The notes under the pieces are model-generated. The model searched no databases, was not told where the DNA came from, and was given only the letters and a program-made list of their open reading frames with translations. From NCBI GenBank assembly GCA_005799475.1, contig SYGQ01000039.1, positions 1-10,597 on the forward strand: 10,597 bases of DNA, in the 5' to 3' direction. This document shows, piece by piece, positions 6,317 through 10,597 of the stretch (position 1 is its first letter; the number at the start of each line of letters is the position of its first letter). This DNA is from Planctomycetia bacterium (lineage in GTDB: Bacteria > Planctomycetota > Phycisphaerae > Phycisphaerales > SM1A02). A program made the translations under genes and the position numbers.

Positions 6317-7238
6317 CTTCCTTGCGTTCTGCCGCATCGAGTGCGGACTGGCTCCGCTCACGCTCGAGGCGTACGGTCGCGACCTCGCGCTCCTCGAGGA
6401 GTTCTTGGAAGCGCGCGGCGTGCATGATGTTGGGAAGGCATCCATGCAGGACCTGGCTGAGCACCTTCGGTGGCTCTCGCGCTCGAAGGGGTTTGAGCCC
6501 ACTACGGTGACACGGCATCTCGCCTCGATTCGGGTGTTCTTCCGCTGGATGCATTCAACCGGCGCCATCGCCCGTGACAACGCACGACTCCTCGAACGAC
6601 CCACCACATGGAAGCGCCTGCCGGGGGCCATGACGCCCGCGCAGATGCGCACACTCGTCGAACATCCCACCATCGAGTCCGGCGCGCTCTGGCTGCGGGA
6701 TCGGGCGATGCTCGAACTCCTCTACGGTGGCGGCCTGCGAGCGAGCGAGGTTTGCGGCCTCAAGGTGAATGACTTTCACGAGACACTCGGCGCCGTCGCG
6801 GTGACAGGAAAGGGTGGCAAGCAGCGCGTCGTGCCCATCGGCGTCCCAGCCATCACATGGACCCGCCGCTACATCGATGAGTGCCGCCCCTCGCTCGCGC
6901 GCGTCGGTGGCGGGCGCGATGCGTTCCGGCTCTTGCTGTCATTCAGCGGACGGCCACTTGAACGCGTGGCGGTCTGGCAGATCGTGAAGAAAGTGGCCGC
7001 TTCCGCCGGCCTTGAAGGGGTCCACCCGCACACGCTGCGGCACTCGTTTGCGACGCACATGGTGGTTGGCGGGGCCGATCTTCGCGTGGTGCAAGAACTC
7101 CTCGGCCACTCGAGCATTCTCACGACGCAGGTCTACACCCATGTTTCCAAGGCGCACTTGCGCGAGGTGCTGCTCACTTGCCACCCGCGCGAAGCGCGAG
7201 GCGTGCGTCACACGAAGTCGATTCGGCGAGTGAAGTAG
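6279..7238 (+). CDS. xerD: Site-specific tyrosine recombinase, XerC/XerD type
   Basis: Xer recombinases act at dif near the terminus to resolve chromosome dimers, normally as a XerC/XerD pair with FtsK. The 319-residue length fits. The N-terminal SAM-like DNA-binding domain covers about residues 10-100 (FCRIECGLAPLTLEAYGRDL). The catalytic domain keeps every active residue: R154 (GGLRASEVCGL), K178 (TGKGGKQRVVP), H251 and R254 (HTLRHSFATHM), H277 (LGHSSI) and nucleophile Y286 (QVYTHVSKAHLREV). The HPRE near the end resembles the XerD 'HPRA' ending, so XerD is favoured over XerC, but one gene alone cannot decide. There is no adjacent integrase cargo, att repeat or second recombinase, which favours a housekeeping role over a mobile element. 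The ATG at 6279 lies within the small Cys-rich gene and has no clear Shine-Dalgarno site, consistent with coupling. The 3' end overlaps trpS by 31 bases in convergent orientation. Confidence 0.93.
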   Translation: MGAPTAAHRRRPDFLAFCRIECGLAPLTLEAYGRDLALLEEFLEARGVHDVGKASMQDLAEHLRWLSRSKGFEPTTVTRHLASIRVFFRWMHSTGAIARDNARLLERPTTWKRLPGAMTPAQMRTLVEHPTIESGALWLRDRAMLELLYGGGLRASEVCGLKVNDFHETLGAVAVTGKGGKQRVVPIGVPAITWTRRYIDECRPSLARVGGGRDAFRLLLSFSGRPLERVAVWQIVKKVAASAGLEGVHPHTLRHSFATHMVVGGADLRVVQELLGHSSILTTQVYTHVSKAHLREVLLTCHPREARGVRHTKSIRRVK

Positions 7239-8275
7239 CCGAGGCTCGCGGCGTCCTTGGCCATTCGGAGCGTCTCCTCGGCGAGCGTGTTGGCCCGCGC
7301 GGTCCCCTCCTTGATGATCGCCACGATGGCTCCATCATTCCCCTCGTACTGCTTGCGCCGCTCGCGCATGGGCTCGAGCAGCGCGTTGACGGCCTCGGCG
7401 ATCTCGACCTTGATGTGACCGTCGCCAATATTGTCGCCGCGCGCGTACCGATCCTTCAACTCCGCCACACGCGAGGCATCGTGGATGAACGCATCGACAT
7501 ACTGAAAGAGCGCGTTGTTCGTGTCGCCAGGTTCCGTCGGACTCTGCCGCCCGGTGAAGATCTTGCCGATCTTCTTCTGGACTTCCTTCGGCGAATCGGC
7601 AATGAAGATCGCGTTGCCGAGGCTCTTCGACATCTTGTTCAGGCCGTCGATGCCCACGAGCCGCCCCACTTTGCCAACATCGGCGTGCGGCACGGGGAAG
7701 ACGCCCCCGAGTTTCTCGTGATCCCCATCTTCAGCATGCTCGGACACTCCGCAGAACACTTGGTTGAATCGCCGCGCCACTTCGCGCGTCATTTCCAGGT
7801 GAGGCACCTGATCTTCGCCCACGGGAACGCCCACGGCGCGAAACGCAAGAATGTCCGCCGTTTGCCCGACAGCGTAGAGCGGGAAGCCAAACGAGTACTG
7901 GTCGCCGAGACCCTTGATCTTGATCTCTTCGGAGAGCGTCGGATTGCGCATGACGCGATTGAATGGCAGCAGCATGGCGAAGAGGAATGTGAGTTCGGCA
8001 ATCGCCGGCACCTCACTTTGGAGCACGATGGCCGCCTGCACTGGGTCGATGCCCATGGCGAGATAGTCGCGCACGATCTCGAGCGAATCGCGCCTGATAT
8101 CCGGCGCCGTGCGCGTGCGCGTTGTGTAGGCGTGCATGTTGGCAATGAGGAAGTAGCACTCGTGAGTCGTCTGCAACTCGACGCGTCGCTTGACCGAGCC
8201 GACCCAATGCCCAAGGTGCAGCGTGCCCGTTGGAGTGTCGCCAGTCAGGATTCGGGGGCGTGTGGTGGCAGCCAT
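7208..8275 (-). CDS. trpS: Tryptophanyl-tRNA synthetase
   Basis: A class Ic aminoacyl-tRNA synthetase that charges tRNA-Trp in the cytoplasm. The 355-residue length is typical. The N-terminal ILTGDTPTGTLHLGHWVGS holds the HIGH-type signature as HLGH at residues 20-23, and the second signature KMSKS is exact at 214-218. Between them lie family blocks such as RVMRNPTL, YSFGFPLYAVGQTADIL and VPVGEDQVPHLEMTR, which build the tryptophan pocket and dimer interface. The C-terminal helical region is complete. AGGA lies 10 bases before the ATG at 8275. It lies 38 bases downstream of the CPBP protease gene on the same strand and is probably co-transcribed with it. No T-box or trp-leader-like structure is visible in that short gap. 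Its last 31 bases overlap the end of the recombinase gene. Confidence 0.97.
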   Translation of the reverse strand: MAATTRPRILTGDTPTGTLHLGHWVGSVKRRVELQTTHECYFLIANMHAYTTRTRTAPDIRRDSLEIVRDYLAMGIDPVQAAIVLQSEVPAIAELTFLFAMLLPFNRVMRNPTLSEEIKIKGLGDQYSFGFPLYAVGQTADILAFRAVGVPVGEDQVPHLEMTREVARRFNQVFCGVSEHAEDGDHEKLGGVFPVPHADVGKVGRLVGIDGLNKMSKSLGNAIFIADSPKEVQKKIGKIFTGRQSPTEPGDTNNALFQYVDAFIHDASRVAELKDRYARGDNIGDGHIKVEIAEAVNALLEPMRERRKQYEGNDGAIVAIIKEGTARANTLAEETLRMAKDAASLGYFTRRIDFV

Positions 8276-8305
8276 GAAGTGACAATCCTACGGCGTGCTT
8301 CTCGA

Positions 8306-8321
8306 CGGCGTGATCACGCCG
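8306..8321. repeat. Perfect 16-base palindrome over the end of the CPBP gene
   Basis: CGGCGTGATCACGCCG is its own reverse complement and spans the TGA stop of the membrane protease gene, 31 bases upstream of the trpS start codon. As RNA it gives a 6-base-pair stem with a GATC loop. The half-site CGGCGTG recurs at 8291-8297. No U-run follows, so it is not a standard terminator. It could be a dimeric regulator site, an RNA processing hairpin near trpS, or chance. Confidence 0.45.
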
Positions 8322-9222
8322 AGAGCCCGATCACGAGGTTGACGACATTGAATGCCGCGTGTGCCGCCATCGGCGCCGCGAGCCGACCGGTCCTCTCCGC
8401 CAGCCAGCCCAACACGAGGGCGAGCGCGAAGAGCATCGCGAGGCCGCTGGCAAGCGCCGCCTCTTCGAGGACCCCGATGTGCAGAATGGCAAAGAGTGCG
8501 CTCGTCGTCGCAATGGCCCACCATCGACCAAACCCCGCGCCGCGGAGCCCCTGCTGCGCCGCGCCACGAAAGAGGAGCTCTTCTGCGATCGGCGCCATCA
8601 CGACCGCGCTGACGATCATCGCGCATCGCAACCACGGATCGCCCGATGCCGCAAGCGCCGCAAGTGACGTGTGTCCTGTCGTCGGTGGCTGTGCGCCGCC
8701 CATCCAGAGCTGCAGCGACGCGACAAGCGACCCGATGGACTGCAAGGGGAACCAGGTGATCGCGAGGGCAAGAACTCCGAATCCAAGGGCACGAAGGAGT
8801 CCCCAAGATGGCGCGCCATGGCAGCGCTCTCCTCGGGCCACGAGGATGATTCCCGCGATGACCATCTGCATCACCCACGCTCCGGCACCCGTCACGACGA
8901 CGGCCCGAAGCGATTGGTCATCGTCGCTGATGGTGAAGAGCGCCGCCGCGCACGCGGCCCCCAGCGAGGCGCTCGAGAGCATCCCCGCGAAGAGTGCCAA
9001 CGACCATGCTGGCGAAAGCGGCCACCGACTCGCGGGGACGCCCGTGAGCCGTGCGCATCGGCTGGCTGCGATCACTGCGGCGATGATGATTCCGAGCCCG
9101 AGCGAGACGAACGGCCAGATCGGCGTCGACTCCGCCGGCTGCGCTGCGCTTTCATCCGCGTGGACCCCACTACCCTGTGCCGCCAACGCAAACACGAAGA
9201 TGGCGGATGCGCTCACCAACAT
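8314..9222 (-). CDS. CPBP family intramembrane glutamic endopeptidase
   Basis: This is a polytopic membrane protein of the CPBP (CAAX protease and bacteriocin-processing, Abi) family, whose members cleave peptides within the membrane; the substrate here is unknown. With the ATG at 9222 it has 302 residues. All three family motifs are visible: EELLFR (E214, E215, R219), FAILH (F244, H248) and HAAFN (H288, N292). About seven membrane helices follow an N-terminal hydrophobic stretch, LVSASAIFVFALAAQG, which may be a signal peptide (possible cleavage near GVHA|DE). The start is uncertain: ATG 9222 or GTG 9216 keep that stretch but overlap trpC by 17-23 bases, GTG 9195 would avoid most of it, and upstream in-frame Met codons add Arg/Ser-rich residues that look like trpC antisense. 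It precedes trpS by 38 bases. Nothing nearby indicates bacteriocin production or prenylation, so a specific role should not be assumed. Confidence 0.85.
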   Translation of the reverse strand: MLVSASAIFVFALAAQGSGVHADESAAQPAESTPIWPFVSLGLGIIIAAVIAASRCARLTGVPASRWPLSPAWSLALFAGMLSSASLGAACAAALFTISDDDQSLRAVVVTGAGAWVMQMVIAGIILVARGERCHGAPSWGLLRALGFGVLALAITWFPLQSIGSLVASLQLWMGGAQPPTTGHTSLAALAASGDPWLRCAMIVSAVVMAPIAEELLFRGAAQQGLRGAGFGRWWAIATTSALFAILHIGVLEEAALASGLAMLFALALVLGWLAERTGRLAAPMAAHAAFNVVNLVIGLSA

Positions 9223-10006
9223 CGTCCAACGGAAGCGTGCCGAGGTCCTCGCGCAGCGCGCTTCCGTCCCGCTCGACGCGCTCAAGGAGCGCATCTCCGA
9301 ACTCGGTCGGACGCGCAACTTCTTCCAGGCCGTCGTGGACCATGGTCGCCAGGGCCACACCCGAATCATCGCGGAAGTCAAGGCAAAGAGCCCCTCCGCA
9401 GGGACGATCCGACCCGACTTCGATCCGGTCGCCATCGCTCGACAGTATCACGCGGCGGGGGCGAGCGCGATCTCGTGCCTGACCGACGAAGCGTCGTTCG
9501 GTGGTCGTCCCGAGCACATCCACGCCATCCGCGATGCCGTGAGACTCCCGGTCCTGCGCAAGGACTTCATCATCGACGAGTACCAAGTGTGGGAATCACG
9601 CGCCATCGGCGCCGACGCGATCCTCCTCATCGCCGAGTGCCTCACGGAGCGCGAGATCATCGATTTCCAGATCCTTGCGGTCGAACTCGGGATGACCACG
9701 CTGCTCGAAGTTCACGACGCCGCCAACCTGTACCGCGTGGTCAATCATGTTGGGTTCCCGCACCCGGGCTACTCGCTCCTTGGGATCAACAATCGCAATC
9801 TTCGCACGATGAAGACTGATATCACGCACTCGCTTCGCATGGCCGACTTCGTCGACGACCCCACGACCCTTGTGAGCGAGTCGGGCATCACGACACCCAC
9901 GGACCTCTCCCGCCTTCGCGACCACGGCATTCACATCGCGCTCGTCGGCGAGCACCTCTTGCGCGAAGCCGATCCTGGCCTTGCACTGCGTGCCCTGCTG
10001 GCCTAG
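9200..10006 (+). CDS. trpC: Indole-3-glycerol phosphate synthase
   Basis: TrpC closes the ring of 1-(2-carboxyphenylamino)-1-deoxyribulose-5-phosphate to indole-3-glycerol phosphate, the step before tryptophan synthase. The 268-residue product is a single (beta/alpha)8 domain of normal length, with no fused TrpF. Catalytic blocks are intact: E59 and K61 in AEVKAKSPSAG, K121 in LRKDFIID, E170 in LLEVHD, N197/N198 in GINNRNL, and E227/S228 in VSESGI. The C-terminal phosphate-binding VGEHLLREADPG is also present. The start at ATG 9200 matches the usual opening helix (LTNIVQRKRAEVLAQR). The frame happens to stay open about 670 codons upstream, antisense to trpS and the CPBP gene, but that part is not TrpC. 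The ribosome binding site is weak. It stands alone without other trp genes and overlaps the CPBP gene head to head. The 74 bases after its stop show no convincing terminator. Confidence 0.97.
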   Translation: MADALTNIVQRKRAEVLAQRASVPLDALKERISELGRTRNFFQAVVDHGRQGHTRIIAEVKAKSPSAGTIRPDFDPVAIARQYHAAGASAISCLTDEASFGGRPEHIHAIRDAVRLPVLRKDFIIDEYQVWESRAIGADAILLIAECLTEREIIDFQILAVELGMTTLLEVHDAANLYRVVNHVGFPHPGYSLLGINNRNLRTMKTDITHSLRMADFVDDPTTLVSESGITTPTDLSRLRDHGIHIALVGEHLLREADPGLALRALLA

Positions 10007-10080
10007 CGGCCATTCGCCATCGCCCTCGGCATTGCCCGCGGCGTCGCGTGGCGCACCGACTTGGGGCGTTCCGACTCCAG

Positions 10081-10597
10081 CTAGCGAGCCACGCGCGTGC
10101 GAGCGAGAATCTCGCGAGCGATGTTGAGGCCGGTCAATGCCGCGCCGATGCGGAGTTGATCTCCCGCCACGAAGAGTTGCAGTCCCATGCCCGGTTCGAG
10201 GCTCCAGTCGCCGCGGATTCGCCCCACAAGCACAGGATCCCGACCCGCAGCGACGATCGGCTCGGGGAACGAGTTCGTCGCCGGATCATCGACGACCTCG
10301 ATGCCAGGAGTGTCCGCGAGAATCTCCCGCGCCTTTGCCGGATCAAGAGGGCGCGCGAACTCAAGCGCGATGGCCTCACAATGGGCCCTCAGCACGGGAA
10401 CGCGAACGCAGGTCGCCGTCACACGCACCTGGGGGTCGCCCCAGATCTTGCGCGTTTCAAGCAGAAGCTTCGCTTCCTCCTCGTTGTAACCGGACTCGCC
10501 GATGGCACTGTTGTGGCTGAAGCAGTTGAAGAGGTAAGGCCGCCCAAAGATCGGCGACTTCAATGGCCTGCCCTGCACGAAGTCGTGCGCTTGTGTC
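10081..10597 (-). CDS. asd: Aspartate-semialdehyde dehydrogenase, C-terminal part (5' end outside window)
   Basis: Asd reduces aspartyl-4-phosphate with NADPH to aspartate semialdehyde, the branch point to lysine and diaminopimelate, threonine and methionine. The window holds the last 171 residues; the frame is open to the right edge with no start needed inside, so the GTG at 10578 is internal. Recognisable family blocks are HNSAIGESGYNEEE, ETRKIWG, ATCVRVPVLRAHCEAI (with the catalytic-base histidine), DDPATNSFPEPIVAAGRDPV, VGRIRGDW and the dimer-tail GAALTGLNIAREIL. The active-site cysteine lies outside. The sequence is of the bacterial dimeric Asd type. It converges on trpC with a 74-base spacer (10007-10080) that contains no gene and no clear terminator hairpin. 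Confidence 0.95.
   Translation of the reverse strand, partial: TQAHDFVQGRPLKSPIFGRPYLFNCFSHNSAIGESGYNEEEAKLLLETRKIWGDPQVRVTATCVRVPVLRAHCEAIALEFARPLDPAKAREILADTPGIEVVDDPATNSFPEPIVAAGRDPVLVGRIRGDWSLEPGMGLQLFVAGDQLRIGAALTGLNIAREILARTRVAR

Noticed and set aside
6035..7238. The tyrosine recombinase as the integrase of a mobile island.
   Set aside because: There is no tRNA, no flanking direct repeats, no cargo of atypical composition, and core genes lie on both sides. The protein is Xer-like in length and motifs.
7178..9199. A plus-strand frame open for about 670 codons upstream of and in frame with trpC, making an apparent 942-residue protein.
   Set aside because: It is antisense to trpS and the CPBP gene in a GC-rich genome where such frames stay open by codon bias. 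Its residues are Arg/His/Ala-rich without domain character, and TrpC homology begins only at the ATG at 9200.
10007..10080. The trpC-asd convergent spacer as a site for a bidirectional terminator or small RNA.
   Set aside because: I found no convincing stem followed by a T-run and no promoter-like or structured element in these 74 bases.

Overview
The window reads as an ordinary chromosomal stretch of a GC-rich bacterium, most likely a member of the Planctomycetota near the Phycisphaerae. That placement is an inference from the overall look of the proteins, mainly the lipoprotein-like unknown after glmS and the LysM plus YkuD transpeptidase with a long spacer. No rRNA or other marker confirms it. 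Coding density is very high: the largest gene-free interval is about 119 bases, several neighbours overlap, and there is no tRNA, rRNA, CRISPR array, insertion sequence or prophage.

Layout: bases 1-2990 (minus strand) carry glmS followed, with an ATGA overlap, by an exported protein of unknown function that runs off the left edge. A 119-base divergent spacer with two hairpins separates glmS from a plus-strand pair: 5-formyltetrahydrofolate cyclo-ligase and, again with an ATGA overlap, a LysM/YkuD L,D-transpeptidase (3110-4854). pdxA converges on this pair (4874-5968, minus). Divergent from pdxA lies a small cysteine-rich unknown that overlaps the start of a XerC/XerD-type tyrosine recombinase (6035-7238, plus). 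The recombinase tail overlaps the tail of trpS (7208-8275, minus). trpS lies 38 bases downstream of a CPBP-family membrane protease gene (8314-about 9222, minus). The 5' end of that gene appears to overlap the 5' end of trpC (9200-10006, plus). The right edge holds the C-terminal part of asd (minus).

Functionally these are core genes. GlmS (amino sugar supply), Asd (supply of aspartate semialdehyde for diaminopimelate, lysine, threonine and methionine) and the L,D-transpeptidase (3-3 cross-links) all bear on peptidoglycan. PdxA makes vitamin B6, the cyclo-ligase serves folate metabolism, TrpC makes tryptophan and TrpS charges tRNA with it. The Xer recombinase probably resolves chromosome dimers. 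The biosynthetic genes stand alone rather than in pathway operons.

I see no strong candidate for a new multi-gene system. The items most worth a second look are the small Cys-rich gene coupled to the recombinase, the head-to-head overlap of trpC with the CPBP protease gene, and the repeat-like hairpin sequence translated as a C-terminal tail on PdxA.
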